The position numbers were made by a program, and so were the translations under genes. From assembly GCA_024743195.1 (NCBI GenBank), contig JANSXE010000007.1, forward strand, positions 1 to 64,000: a DNA stretch of 64,000 nucleotides, in the 5' to 3' direction. Below, in pieces: positions 26,054 through 35,162 of this stretch (its first letter is position 1; each line of letters opens with the position of its first letter). Below the pieces are notes generated by a model. It was not told the DNA's origin. It ran no database searches and saw only the letters and a list, made by a program, of their open reading frames with translations. Source of the DNA: Alphaproteobacteria bacterium (GTDB lineage Bacteria; Pseudomonadota; Alphaproteobacteria; UBA8366; Aestuariispiraceae).

Positions 26054-27010
26054 TCAGCCGAAGGCGGCGGCCGGGTCCGTGTTGGCGCCGCAGAGCAGCA
26101 CGCCGACGCGCTCGCCGGGTCCCGGCCGATAGGCGCCCGACAGGAGCGCGGCGAAGGCGGTCGCGCCGCCCGGCTCCACGATCTGGCGCAGATGCTCCCA
26201 CAGCCAACGCTGTGCGTCGCGCACGGCGGCGTCGGACACCAACAGGCTGTCCGCGGCGAAGGCCTGCGTCGCGGCGAAGGCGTGGGCGCCGACGACCCGC
26301 GCGCCCAACGAATCGGCGGCCAGCCCCGAGACCTCCACCGCGGTCGGCCGGCCCGCCGCGCGCGCCGCGTGCAAGGCGGGCGCGCCCTCTGTCTCGACCG
26401 CCACGAGCCTGCGCGCGCCGCGCAGCCAGCAGGCGATCCCGCCGATCAGGCCGCCGCCGCCGACCGCGATCAGAAGCGTGTCGAGGTCCGGGTTCTGGGC
26501 CTCCCATTCGCGCGCCAGCGTTCCCTGCCCGGCCAGGATCTCCGGCTGATCGTAGGCGTGCAGCAGACGCGCCCCGGTCTCCGCGCGGCGGGCCTCGCAC
26601 GCCTGCAGCGCCTCGGCGAAATCCCGCCCCCCGACATGCAGCGTCGCGCCGTAGGCCTTCAGCCGCGCGAGCTTTGCCGGACTGGAGATCTCGGGCACGA
26701 AGATCTCCGCGCGCACGCCGAGCGCGCGCGCCGCATAGGCGACGGCCGCGCCGTGATTGCCGCCCGACGCCGCAACGACGCCGGCCGCGGGAACCGGCCC
26801 GGCGAGCAGCGCATTGAAGGCACCGCGCGCCTTGAAGGACCCGCTGTGCTGCAGATGCTCGAGCTTCAGCGCGACGGGCGCGTCGAGCCCGAGGTCCGAC
26901 GGCAGCTCGCCGGGCGCCAGGTCGATGACCGGCGTGCGACGGATATGCGGCGCGATGCGATCCGCCGCCGCGTCGATTGCGGCGCGGCTCGGCAGGGTCT
27001 CGTCGGTCAC
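26054..27010 (-). CDS. threonine/serine dehydratase-type PLP enzyme
   Basis: 318-residue fold-type II PLP enzyme. Lys60 in HSGSFKARGAFNAL binds the cofactor, ASGGNHGAAVAYAARALG is the substrate-carboxylate loop, and AVGGGGLIGGIA binds phosphate. The short length without an ACT regulatory domain points to a catabolic threonine dehydratase or serine/hydroxyaspartate racemase type. No ATG fits the family N-terminus; I choose GTG at 27010 (VTDETLPSRAAIDAAADRI) with AGAAGGA upstream. It converges on glnA and is divergent from the PAS gene. Confidence 0.85.
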   Translation of the reverse strand: MTDETLPSRAAIDAAADRIAPHIRRTPVIDLAPGELPSDLGLDAPVALKLEHLQHSGSFKARGAFNALLAGPVPAAGVVAASGGNHGAAVAYAARALGVRAEIFVPEISSPAKLARLKAYGATLHVGGRDFAEALQACEARRAETGARLLHAYDQPEILAGQGTLAREWEAQNPDLDTLLIAVGGGGLIGGIACWLRGARRLVAVETEGAPALHAARAAGRPTAVEVSGLAADSLGARVVGAHAFAATQAFAADSLLVSDAAVRDAQRWLWEHLRQIVEPGGATAFAALLSGAYRPGPGERVGVLLCGANTDPAAAFG

Positions 27011-27159
27011 GGGGGGGCGTCCTTCTCGTCTCGCGCATCGGCCCTGCAGGCCGGTCAGGGTCACTGCGTGATACTCGGCTCGCAGCATGCTTGCAACAGA
27101 GGATCGGCCCGGCGTATACCGCAGCGCATCAGGTAGGAACCGTCGCCGCACGAGACCCC

Positions 27160-27642
27160 ATGTCCACCGACAAGCCCTTCTTCCTCGCCCCCTACTTCGA
27201 GCCTCTGGAGGGACCGCAGTCTGAGGGCGCGCAGGCGCTGTTCGCCTATTGGCGCGGCCTCGCGGAGCCGCCGGCGCTGCCGCGACGCGGGCAGATCGAG
27301 ATGCAGGCGCTGACCGAACTCGGCTGCGTCGACAGCATCTTCATTCTGGAGCCGTCCGAGGACGGCGACGATTGGCGGTATCGGCTGCTCGGCACCCGCA
27401 TCGTCTCGATCTACGGCGCGGAGGTCACGAACGTCCCCTTCCGACAGCACATGACGCCGGATGAGGCCGAGGCCGCGATCCGCCTGTCCAATCAGGTGCG
27501 CGACAGCCGCGAGCCCCTCTTCCTCAAGGCGCGCTTCGTCTCAGGCGATCATATGGTGCCGATCGAGACCATGTCGTTGCCGATCCTCGGCCGCGGCGAC
27601 GAGGTCTGGCTGTTCGGCGCGACCTTTTTCAAACCCCGCTGA
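27160..27642 (+). CDS. PAS-domain protein, 160 aa (PAS_5 type)
   Basis: Single PAS-like domain protein without an output module. It contains FAYWRGL, the motif DSIFILEPSEDGDDWRYRLLGTRIVSIYG that characterises the PAS_5 group common in Rhodospirillales, and a C-terminal IETMSLPILGRGDEVWLFGATFF. The group's role is unknown; ligand sensing is inferred from fold. The start MSTDKPFFLAP follows upstream GGAAC-type sequence; the frame is open further but overlaps the divergent dehydratase. Confidence 0.75.
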   Translation: MSTDKPFFLAPYFEPLEGPQSEGAQALFAYWRGLAEPPALPRRGQIEMQALTELGCVDSIFILEPSEDGDDWRYRLLGTRIVSIYGAEVTNVPFRQHMTPDEAEAAIRLSNQVRDSREPLFLKARFVSGDHMVPIETMSLPILGRGDEVWLFGATFFKPR

Positions 27643-27783
27643 ACCGGGCGCCGACAGGCGCAGCCCTCCCGAAGCCACGCAGCGCCGAATCGTCCTGGAC
27701 AAGACTGTACAGAATTATTACCGTCTCACCCCGAAGGCTCGCCCTCCGGCGGCCTGCGCCCGCCCTTCAAGGAGTCGTCCGCC

Positions 27784-29088
27784 ATGTCCGACCGCTTCGA
27801 CGCGATCATCATCGGCGCCGGGATCATCGGCGCCGCCGTGGGCCTTGAGTTGAGCCGCAAGGGGTGGAAGACCCTGAATATCGACAAGCTGCCGGCCGCC
27901 GGCTACGGCTCGACCTCGGCCTCCTGCGCGATCATCCGAACGCATTATTCGACGCTCGACGGCACGGCCTTCGCCTATGAAGGCTATTTCTACTGGAAGG
28001 ACTGGGCCGACTATCTCGGCGTCGAGGACGAGCGCGGCCTCGCGGCCTTCCACGATCGCGGCTGTCTTGTGATGAAGACCGCCGCGAACGGCTATCTCGA
28101 GAAGTTGCTGGAACACCAGCGCGCCGTCGGAATCCCGTTCGAGGAGTGGGACGCCGAGACCATTGCGGCGAAGCTGCCGCATATGGACCTCAACAGCTAC
28201 GCCCCGCCCAAGCGGCCGGAGGACGCCGGCTTCGGGGAGCCGACGGGCGGCCCGCTGCGCGGCGGCGTGTTCTTCCCCTGCGCCGGCTACATCTCCGATC
28301 CGCAACTGGCGACGCACAATATCCAGCGCGCCGCGGAAGCCGCCGGCGGCGCCTTCCGCTTCAACGCGGAGGTGGTCGAAATCCGAAAGGACGCCGAAGG
28401 CCGCGTCGCCGGCGTGACGCTGCAGGACGGAAGCGCGATCGACGCCCCGGTGGTGGTCAATGTCGCCGGCCCGCACTCCGCCAAGATCAACGCGATGGCC
28501 GGCGCGACCGCCGACATGAATATCGGGACCAAGGCGCTGAAGCAGGAGGTCGTGCACGTCCCCATGCCGGTCGAAGGATGGGAGACGTCAGGGATCGTCA
28601 CCTCCGACAGCGACATCGCCTGCTACACCCGGCCCGAGACCGGCAACTACCTGCTGATCGGCAGCGAGGACCCGGAATGCGACCCGCGCGAGTTCGTCGA
28701 TCCCGACGAGTACGACGAGAATTTCAGCGAGCAGTGGCGCATCCAGGCCCTGCGCACGGCCCAACGCATCCCGAGCCTCGGCATCCCCAGCCAGATGCGC
28801 GGCGTGGTCTCGCTCTACGACGCGTCGGACGACTGGATTCCGATCTACGACAAGAGTTGCGTGCCGGGCTTCTACATGGCCTGCGGCTCCAGCGGCAATC
28901 AGTTCAAGAACGCCCCGCCCGCCGGCAAGATGATGGCGGAGTTGATCGACGCCGTCGAAGGCGGACGCGATCACGATTCCGACCCGCTGCAATGGTCCAT
29001 GGACTACACCGGCCGGACCATCGACGTCGGCTTCTATAGCCGCCGGCGCACGATCAACCCGGAAAGCAGTTTTTCCGTCTTGGGCTGA
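27784..29088 (+). CDS. FAD-dependent oxidoreductase, DAO family (sarcosine oxidase beta/DadA-like)
   Basis: 434-residue flavoenzyme. The N-terminal dinucleotide fold FDAIIIGAGIIGAAVGLELSRKG is followed by STSASCAIIRTHYS, typical of D-amino-acid/sarcosine/dimethylglycine-type oxidases. VVVNVAGPHSAKIN lies mid-protein, and near the C-terminus YMACGSSGNQFKNAPPAGKMMAE completes the FAD site. It probably oxidises a secondary or N-methylated amine or amino acid. A strong ribosome-binding site (AAGGAG) precedes the start. The upstream 140 nt contain an 8-bp palindrome CTGTACAG at 27705-27712 that could be regulatory. Confidence 0.82.
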   Translation: MSDRFDAIIIGAGIIGAAVGLELSRKGWKTLNIDKLPAAGYGSTSASCAIIRTHYSTLDGTAFAYEGYFYWKDWADYLGVEDERGLAAFHDRGCLVMKTAANGYLEKLLEHQRAVGIPFEEWDAETIAAKLPHMDLNSYAPPKRPEDAGFGEPTGGPLRGGVFFPCAGYISDPQLATHNIQRAAEAAGGAFRFNAEVVEIRKDAEGRVAGVTLQDGSAIDAPVVVNVAGPHSAKINAMAGATADMNIGTKALKQEVVHVPMPVEGWETSGIVTSDSDIACYTRPETGNYLLIGSEDPECDPREFVDPDEYDENFSEQWRIQALRTAQRIPSLGIPSQMRGVVSLYDASDDWIPIYDKSCVPGFYMACGSSGNQFKNAPPAGKMMAELIDAVEGGRDHDSDPLQWSMDYTGRTIDVGFYSRRRTINPESSFSVLG

Positions 29089-29155
29089 GGCGCGCTACAC
29101 TGCCGGCACAACGAGCCGCCGGCGCGACCCGGCGGCCGGTGCGGGAGGTGCTGCG

Positions 29156-29968
29156 ATGGCGAGCGACAATCCGGCGTTCCGGTCCGGCTTCTGGACGGGA
29201 TTCCCCTTCGTCGAGGAGGTGCGCAGGCTCCCCGGCGATCAGCCCTGGCTCTGGCTCGCCGCCGGCTGGCGGGACCTGAAGGCGGCGCCCTTCATCAGCC
29301 TGTTCTTCGGCGCGTTGCTGGCGGGGTTGAGCGTCTTCCTGACGCTCGGCCTCTATCTGATGGGCGAGACCTGGGCGATCGCGCCGGCCTTGGGCGGTTT
29401 TCTGCTCGTCGGGCCGATCCTGTCGGTCGGCATGTACGCCAAATCGCGGGAGTTGGAGGCCGGCCGGCGGCCGCGCTTCTGGGACGTCCTGCTCTCCTGG
29501 CGGCGCAACCCGCTGCACATCTTCGGCGGCGGCGTGGCGCTGATGTTCTATTTCATGATCTGGATGCGCGGGGCGGCGTTGATCTTCGCGATCTTCTTCC
29601 CCTTCCGCTCCGCCTCGATCCAGAGCCTCCTGAACCAGACGCTGTTCACGCCGGAAGGCTGGGCCTTCCTGATCGTCGGGACCGTCGTCGGCGCCCTGTT
29701 CGCGCTGATCGCCTTCCTGTTCGCCGCCTTCTCGCTGCAGGTCATGCTGGATCGTCGGATCGACGTCTTTCAGGGGGCGATGGCCTCCTTCGTCGCCGTG
29801 CTGGGGAACTTCCGCACCATGATGATCTGGGCCGGGCTGATCGTCATCCTGACGGGCGCGGGGATCGCGACGGGCTTCGTGGGCTTCATCGTCATCCTGC
29901 CGCTCATCGGCCACGCCAGTTGGCACGCCTACCGGGCGGTGCTGTCGGGGGCGGATGCACAGAGCTGA
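29156..29968 (+). CDS. DUF2189 integral membrane protein
   Basis: 270-residue inner-membrane protein with about six hydrophobic spans. The N-terminus (PFVEEVRRLPGDQPWLWLAAGWRDLKAAPFISLFFG) and segment GPILSVGMYAKSRELEAGRRPRFWDVLLSWRRNP are typical of DUF2189 proteins, some of which are annotated as cytochrome c oxidase-associated subunits without proof. The C-terminal LPLIGHASWHAYRAVL is conserved in the family. It is followed by an intergenic repeat and a terminator. Confidence 0.8.
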   Translation: MASDNPAFRSGFWTGFPFVEEVRRLPGDQPWLWLAAGWRDLKAAPFISLFFGALLAGLSVFLTLGLYLMGETWAIAPALGGFLLVGPILSVGMYAKSRELEAGRRPRFWDVLLSWRRNPLHIFGGGVALMFYFMIWMRGAALIFAIFFPFRSASIQSLLNQTLFTPEGWAFLIVGTVVGALFALIAFLFAAFSLQVMLDRRIDVFQGAMASFVAVLGNFRTMMIWAGLIVILTGAGIATGFVGFIVILPLIGHASWHAYRAVLSGADAQS

Positions 29969-30036
29969 GGCGCTCTTTACCGAGCGTCATGCATGGTGCA
30001 GGGACCGCGCGCGGGCACGCTCGGCGACCGACGGCG

Positions 30037-30147
30037 GTCATCCCGGCCGAAGCGGAGCGGAGAGCCGGGAGCCAGGGCGGGTCGCGAAGACCTGAGCCCG
30101 TCGCTCCTGGGTCCCGGATCGGCCTCGCGGCCGTCCCGGGACGACGG
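30037..30147. repeat. dispersed intergenic palindromic repeat
   Basis: The segment starts GTCATCCCGGCCGAAGCGG and ends GGCCGTCCCGGGACGAC, with internal CCGGGAGCCAG and CTCCTGGGTCCCGGATC. Its ends are imperfect inverted repeats. It resembles the repeated GTCATCCCGG...GGGACCCAGG elements found in many copies in alphaproteobacterial intergenic regions. Only one copy of this type is seen in the window. Confidence 0.65.
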
Positions 30148-30164
30148 AGAATCCCGACGACCGG

Positions 30165-30199
30165 GGCCCCGACAGGAAAATCGGGGCCGATAGGTTTTT
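30165..30199 (+). terminator. intrinsic terminator after the DUF2189 gene
   Basis: GGCCCCGA (30165-30172) pairs exactly with TCGGGGCC (30181-30188) around an 8-nt loop, followed after 6 nt by five T residues (30195-30199). On the minus strand it lies downstream of valS and may act there too. Confidence 0.65.
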
Positions 30200-30233
30200 C
30201 GAGGGCCCGCTCAGCCTTTGCTCGCGGGCGCCC

Positions 30234-32897
30234 TCACCCCGCCCGGGCCAACCGCTCCAGCGCCTGCGCGAGCTTGGCGCGCTGGGCCTGCTCGTCGGCG
30301 AGGCGCTCGCGGTTCTCGGCGACCACGGCCTCGGGCGCCTTGGCGAGGAAGCTCTCATTGCCGAGCTTCTTTTCGATCTTCGCGATCTCGCCGTCGAGCT
30401 TGGCGATCTCCTTCTCCAGCCGCTTGCGTTCGGCCGCGAGGTCGATCACGTCAGCCAGCGGGATGGCGAGCGTCGCCTCGTCGAGCACGAGCTGGGCCGA
30501 GCCCTTGGGCGGCTCGTCCGCGTGATCGACGCCCTCGATCCGAGCGAGCCGGCCGATCAGCGCGTCATGGCGCGCAAGCCAGCCCTTCGCCTCCTCGCCC
30601 ATGCCGACCGCGACGAGCTGCACCTTGGCGCCGGGCGGCACGTTCATCTCCGCGCGCACCGAGCGCACCGCCGAGATCAGACGGACCACCCAGCCGATCT
30701 CCCGGTCGGCGGCCGCGTCGACCGGCGCCTCGTCCGCCTCCGGCCACCGCGCCCGCATCAGCGGGTCGGCCCCGGCGCCGTCGGCGCCCTTCAGATGATC
30801 CCACAGTTCCGCCGTGATGAAGGGCGCGACCGGGTGCATGAGGCGCAGCGTGCGCTCCAGCACGAAGGCGGCGGTCGCCCGCGCCTCCGCCGCCGCGTCC
30901 GCGTCGTCGCCGGCGAAGAGCGGCTTCGCGAACTCCAGATACCAGTCGCAGAAGGTGCGCCAAACGAACTGATAGACCGCGCCGGCCGCATCGTTGAAGC
31001 GATAGCTCTCGAGCGCCGCCGTCACCGCCTCGCGGGTGCGGCCCAACTCGCCCAGGATCCAGCGGTTCAGCGTCTGGGAGGCCCGCCGCGGATCGAAGGA
31101 CGGGTCCAGGCGGCAGTCGTTCATCTCGCAGAAGCGCGCCGCGTTCCACAGCTTGGTCATGAAGTTGCGGTAGCCCTCGACCCGCTCCTCGGAGAGCTTG
31201 ATGTCGCGGCCGGCCGCGGCCAGCGCCGTCAGCGTGAAGCGCAGGCTGTCCGCGCCGAACTTGTCCATCAGGTCGAGCGGGTCGATGACGTTGCCCTTCG
31301 ACTTGGACATCTTCTGGCCCTTCTCGTCCCGCACCAGCGCGTGGACATAGACCGTGTGGAAGGGCTCCTCCTCCATGAAATGGTCGCCCATCATCATCAT
31401 GCGCGCGACCCAGAAGAAGATGATGTCGAAGCCGGTGACCAGCACGTCGGTCGGATAGTGGCGGGCGAGCTCCGGCGTCTGCTGCGGCCAGCCGAGCGTC
31501 GAGAACGGCCAGAGCGCCGAGGAAAACCAGGTGTCGAGCACGTCCTCGTCCTGGGTCAGGTCGACGGCCTCGCCGTAATGCGCCGCCGCGGCGGCCTGCG
31601 CCTCCGCCTCGGTCATCGCGACGAAGGTCTTCCCGTCGGGCCCGCACCAGGCCGGAATGCGGTGGCCCCACCAGAGCTGGCGCGAGATGCACCAGGGCTG
31701 GATGTTGTACATCCAGTCGTAATAGGTCCTGGTCCAATTCTCCGGCACGAACTTGGTGCGGCCCTCTTCGACCGACGCGATGGCGGCCTTCGCCAACTCG
31801 CCCGCATTCACGTACCACTGGTCGGTCAGATAGGGTTCGATCGGCACGCCGCCGCGGTCGCCATAGGGCACGGAATGGCGGATCGCCTCCTCGCCGGCGA
31901 GGAAGCCCTCGGCCTCCAGATCGGCGAGCACGCGTTTGCGCGCCTCGAACCGGTCGAGACCGCGGTACGTCTCGGGCGCGTTCTCGTTGATCTTGGCGTC
32001 CACGGTCAGGATATTGATCATCTCCAGATCGTGGCGGCGGCCGACCTCGAAATCGTTGAAATCGTGCGCCGGCGTCATCTTGACCGCGCCGGTGCCCTGC
32101 TCCGGATCCGCATAGGCGTCGGCCACGATCGGGATGCGCCGGCCGACCAGCGGCAGGATGCAGTGCTTGCCGACAAGATGGGCGTAGCGCTCGTCCTCGG
32201 GATGGACCGCGACGCCGGTGTCGCCCAGCATGGTTTCGGGACGCGTCGTCGCGACGGTCAGGAAGACGCCCTCCTCGCCCTCCACCGGATAGCGGATCGA
32301 CCACATCTTGCCGTCCTGCTCGACCTGCTGCACCTCCAGGTCGGAGATCGCGGTCTCGAAGGCCGGGTCCCAGTTGACGAGACGCTTGTCCTTGTAGATC
32401 AGCCCTTGGGCGTGAAGCTCCACGAAGACCTTGCGCACGGCGTGGGACAGGCCCTCGTCCATGGTGAAGCGCTCGCGGCTCCAGTCGCAGCTCGCGCCCA
32501 GCCGGCGAAGCTGGTTCAGGATCACGCCGCCGCTCTCGGCCTTCCACTCCCAGACCTTCTCGACGAAGCGCTCGCGTCCCATCTCGCGGCGGCCTTCGCT
32601 CCCCTCCGCGGCGAGCTTGCGCTCCACCACCATCTGGGTGGCGATGCCGGCGTGGTCCGTGCCGGGCTGCCAGAGCACGTCGAAGCCCTGCATGCGCTTG
32701 TAGCGGCACAGCACGTCCTGCAGCGTGTTGTTGAGCGCATGGCCCATATGCAGCGAGCCGGTGACGTTCGGCGGCGGAATGACGATGGTGAAGGGCTTGG
32801 CGTCGGGGCGGCCGCCGGGCTTGAAGAAGCCGGCCTCCTCCCACTGGCGATAGTGCTTGTCCTCCACCGCTTCCGGCGCGTAGGTCTTGTCCAGCAT
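30234..32897 (-). CDS. valS: valyl-tRNA synthetase
   Basis: Class I aminoacyl-tRNA synthetase charging tRNA-Val. The 887-residue protein has the HIGH motif as HMGH (50-53, GSLHMGHALNNTLQD) and KMSKS near 528-532 in GQKMSKSKGNVID. The editing domain contains ATTRPETMLGDTGVAVHPED, diagnostic for ValRS. The C-terminal coiled-coil arm (AAERKRLEKEIAKLDGEIAKIEKKL) is complete. Start MLDKTYAPEAVEDKHY is the conserved N-terminus. It is a stand-alone gene. Confidence 0.97.
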   Translation of the reverse strand: MLDKTYAPEAVEDKHYRQWEEAGFFKPGGRPDAKPFTIVIPPPNVTGSLHMGHALNNTLQDVLCRYKRMQGFDVLWQPGTDHAGIATQMVVERKLAAEGSEGRREMGRERFVEKVWEWKAESGGVILNQLRRLGASCDWSRERFTMDEGLSHAVRKVFVELHAQGLIYKDKRLVNWDPAFETAISDLEVQQVEQDGKMWSIRYPVEGEEGVFLTVATTRPETMLGDTGVAVHPEDERYAHLVGKHCILPLVGRRIPIVADAYADPEQGTGAVKMTPAHDFNDFEVGRRHDLEMINILTVDAKINENAPETYRGLDRFEARKRVLADLEAEGFLAGEEAIRHSVPYGDRGGVPIEPYLTDQWYVNAGELAKAAIASVEEGRTKFVPENWTRTYYDWMYNIQPWCISRQLWWGHRIPAWCGPDGKTFVAMTEAEAQAAAAAHYGEAVDLTQDEDVLDTWFSSALWPFSTLGWPQQTPELARHYPTDVLVTGFDIIFFWVARMMMMGDHFMEEEPFHTVYVHALVRDEKGQKMSKSKGNVIDPLDLMDKFGADSLRFTLTALAAAGRDIKLSEERVEGYRNFMTKLWNAARFCEMNDCRLDPSFDPRRASQTLNRWILGELGRTREAVTAALESYRFNDAAGAVYQFVWRTFCDWYLEFAKPLFAGDDADAAAEARATAAFVLERTLRLMHPVAPFITAELWDHLKGADGAGADPLMRARWPEADEAPVDAAADREIGWVVRLISAVRSVRAEMNVPPGAKVQLVAVGMGEEAKGWLARHDALIGRLARIEGVDHADEPPKGSAQLVLDEATLAIPLADVIDLAAERKRLEKEIAKLDGEIAKIEKKLGNESFLAKAPEAVVAENRERLADEQAQRAKLAQALERLARAG

Positions 32898-32967
32898 GAT
32901 GCGTGCTCGTCCCGGCGGTTCCGATTGATCGACGCGAATCCCGGGCGTTTATACGGCTTGGGCGGCG

Positions 32968-33602
32968 ATGGTCAAACCCGGGACGGCGGGCGTTCTCGTC
33001 CTGCAAAGCCACAACGCGGCGGCGGCCCGCGACGGCTGGCTCGCCCGCTGCCTGACGAGCGCGCGCGACTGGGCCGCGGCGCGCGGCTACGCCCACCGTT
33101 TCATCGGCGACTAACCGTTTCATCGCCGACGAGGCGCTCACCCGCGCGCCCGCGCGCTTCGACGCCCGGAACGGCGGCCGTCGGCTGGGAGGTCAGGGTG
33201 GACGCCGATCCGAAGCGCCCGGGCCGCCTCAAAGTCTGGCGCGGGCCGCACAACGCCTGCCTGCTGTTCCGGCGCGGCGATCCGCGCCTCGACTTCCTGA
33301 TCCACGCGACCGAGACACTGATCGCCAAGGCGGACCCCGCCCATATCGCGCCGCAGATGGTCGGCCCGAAGCTCCTGAAAGCCTTGCAGCCCTTCGCCGA
33401 TTTCTCCCTCATCCGCGAGGCCGGCGCGCTGAGCCCGCCCGTGCTGCGCGACCTGGCCCAAGGCGGCGGCCCGGCGCTGACGCGCTTTCGGACGGAGAGC
33501 GCCCCCTTCCCCGCCGCCGCCAATCTGTGCCTGTCGCTGGCGGAAGAGGATTCGGTGATGGATCACGCAGTCCTCGCCCTTCTGAACGGCGCCGACGGCT
33601 AA
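32968..33602 (+). pseudogene. decayed gene, probable glycosyltransferase-like protein
   Basis: The first 48 codons (MVKPGTAGVLVLQSHN...YAHRFIGD) end at a TAA that lies inside a 19-bp tandem duplication of ACCGTTTCATCGGCGACTA (33095-33113, repeated imperfectly from 33114). Removing it lets the frame continue to DEALTRAPARFDARN. The C-terminal part (GWEVRVDADPKRPGRLKVWRGPHNACLLFRRG, through LLNGADG, to 33602) is in another frame. The lengths suggest the middle of the protein, where a DxD motif would be expected, has been lost. The fragments resemble proteins that handle a sugar-nucleotide or polysaccharide step, but family assignment is weak. The gene is divergent from valS. Confidence 0.6.
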
Positions 33603-33612
33603 AGGCGCAGGT

Positions 33613-34527
33613 TCAAGGATTGGGGCAGTGCAGCGTCTCCTGACTGGGCCAGACCGACATCTCGTCTTCGATCCACCGGGCCGCGTCGGCGCGGGCGGCT
33701 GCGGCCCGTTCGTCCGGCGCTTCGGCGAGGAGCGCGGCGGCGGCCGCAGCGGCGCGCTCGCGCTCCAGCAGATCCGCGCCGTAGAGAACCCGGCCCAGAC
33801 CGAGCATCGCCTCGGTCCGCGCCGCCCAGGCCAGGCTCTCCGACCGGTCGCCGTCGAGCCGCCCGTTGCGGAGCGCGCGCGCGAGCTCCAGTGCGGCCAT
33901 CGGCTGGCCGCCGCGCGCCGCACGTTCCAGGGCGGCGCGCGGGCCGGGAATCGGGCCGCGATAGGCCGGGTCGAGCTGAAAGGACCCGACCATGAAGAGA
34001 GCCGTTGGATGCCCGATCCGCGCCGCCTCCTCGACCCAGACCACCGGCGGATCCCGCCGCGCCCTGGGTGGCAGCTCCGCTGGATCGAAGCGCGCCAGGT
34101 AAAGCATCGCGGCGGCGAAATCGACTTCGGCGAGATCGGCCAGGAGGCCAATCGCCTCCTGTCGCGCCGCCGCGTCGCCTGCGCGGCGGTTCAGCAGGAA
34201 GAGCGCCAGATCGTAACGCGCCGTGAGCGCCCCGGAGGCGGCGGCGCGACGATGCAGGCGCTCCGCTTCCGCAAGATTCCGGGGCGTCCCGCCCAGCCCA
34301 TCGCCATAGGCCGCCGCGAGCGCCGCCGCAGCGCACCAATATCCCGGCGCGTCGACATGCGCCCGCGCGATGTCGAGCGCCTGCGCATACCGTCCCTCGG
34401 CCCAGAGATCGAGCATCCGCGTCGCAGGCTCCGCCCGAGCGGGCGCGAAGCAGAGCGCCGCCGTCAGCGCCGTGATCGCCCCGAGAACAAGGAGCGGAGG
34501 GATTCGACGAGCCGACGACGCCGTCAT
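33613..34527 (-). CDS. exported Sel1-like repeat protein, 304 aa
   Basis: Periplasmic protein made of alpha/alpha (TPR/Sel1-type) repeats. The signal peptide MTASSARRIPPLLVLGAITALTAALCFAPARA is followed by repeat units such as AAALAAAYGDGLGGTPRNLAEAERLHRRAAASG and PTALFMVGSFQLDPAYRGPIPGPRAALERAARGG, each with the A-x-x-x-L/G pattern of Sel1 repeats. The long frame upstream lacks sense; this start comes 4 nt after the preceding gene's stop. Sel1 proteins usually act as adaptors in envelope or signalling processes; no specific role is visible. Confidence 0.72.
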   Translation of the reverse strand: MTASSARRIPPLLVLGAITALTAALCFAPARAEPATRMLDLWAEGRYAQALDIARAHVDAPGYWCAAAALAAAYGDGLGGTPRNLAEAERLHRRAAASGALTARYDLALFLLNRRAGDAAARQEAIGLLADLAEVDFAAAMLYLARFDPAELPPRARRDPPVVWVEEAARIGHPTALFMVGSFQLDPAYRGPIPGPRAALERAARGGQPMAALELARALRNGRLDGDRSESLAWAARTEAMLGLGRVLYGADLLERERAAAAAAALLAEAPDERAAAARADAARWIEDEMSVWPSQETLHCPNP

Positions 34528-34531
34528 CGCC

Positions 34532-34936
34532 TCAGCCTCGAATGCCGCCGGGCGTCGGCTTCGGAGCCGGCGGCGGATCATAGTCCGGGTCTCCGGCCGG
34601 GATCGGTTCATATCGACCGCGTGACGGATTCCATCGTCTCGGCTTGCCGTCCGGTCCGACCCTAAATGGCGCGGGGCCGTTCCCAGGTACAGGGCGACCT
34701 GACGGCGTGCCGGGATCAGGCTTCTTTCGCGCCCCCTTTCGTCGGGATGTAGCTTGGTCCGCAAGGGTGACACCCTTGTAACGTCGCGGCTTCTCGCCTG
34801 ACAGGATACGCCATCCATCGTCGATGAAGTCCCGGTACGCGGAGAACTCCGGCTCATCCGATCGCCAGTAGCGTCGATCGCGCATCAGTGATCTGAGGTA
34901 GTTTTCCTCGACCGGCTTCGTGAAAGAGTACGCCAT
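34532..34936 (-). CDS. hypothetical protein, 134 aa
   Basis: Not recognised. The N-terminal half (MAYSFTKPVEENYLRSLMRD, then YWRSDEPEFSAYRDFIDDGW) is charged and probably helical. The C-terminal half is Pro/Gly/Arg-rich and apparently disordered (KPRRWNPSRGRYEPIPAGDPDYDPPPAPKP). There is no signal peptide. Upstream lies a 226-nt AT-rich promoter region; the ribosome-binding site is GGAGGTGC. It forms an operon with the Sel1-like gene. Composition of the tail suggests a flexible linker or substrate-binding tail, but nothing more can be said. Confidence 0.55.
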   Translation of the reverse strand: MAYSFTKPVEENYLRSLMRDRRYWRSDEPEFSAYRDFIDDGWRILSGEKPRRYKGVTLADQATSRRKGARKKPDPGTPSGRPVPGNGPAPFRVGPDGKPRRWNPSRGRYEPIPAGDPDYDPPPAPKPTPGGIRG

Positions 34937-35162
34937 TCAGCACCTCCATTCGAAACACAGTCTTATTCAAAAGAACAAAATATGATTTAACGAGAATCGT
35001 CAACCCTTGCGTGTTTACACTGGCTTGGCCCCTTTGCCGAGCAAACGTCCCCGCTCCGGAGTTCAGACGAAGCCAGCCCCTTCCCTACTTGTCAGCGAAC
35101 TTGCAAACCGGCTCCAATGCGCTCGTCCGCGCGATCGACCGGCTTCAGCAGGAGGACGCGTG

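Noticed and set aside
30037-30147. Small RNA gene in the valS downstream region
   Set aside because: The structure is better explained by the dispersed palindromic repeat followed by a terminator.
30522-33602. 1026-codon open frame on the plus strand opposite valS
   Set aside because: It is antisense to a complete valyl-tRNA synthetase and reflects high GC. Only its last about 130 codons, beyond valS, look protein-like and are listed as part of a pseudogene.
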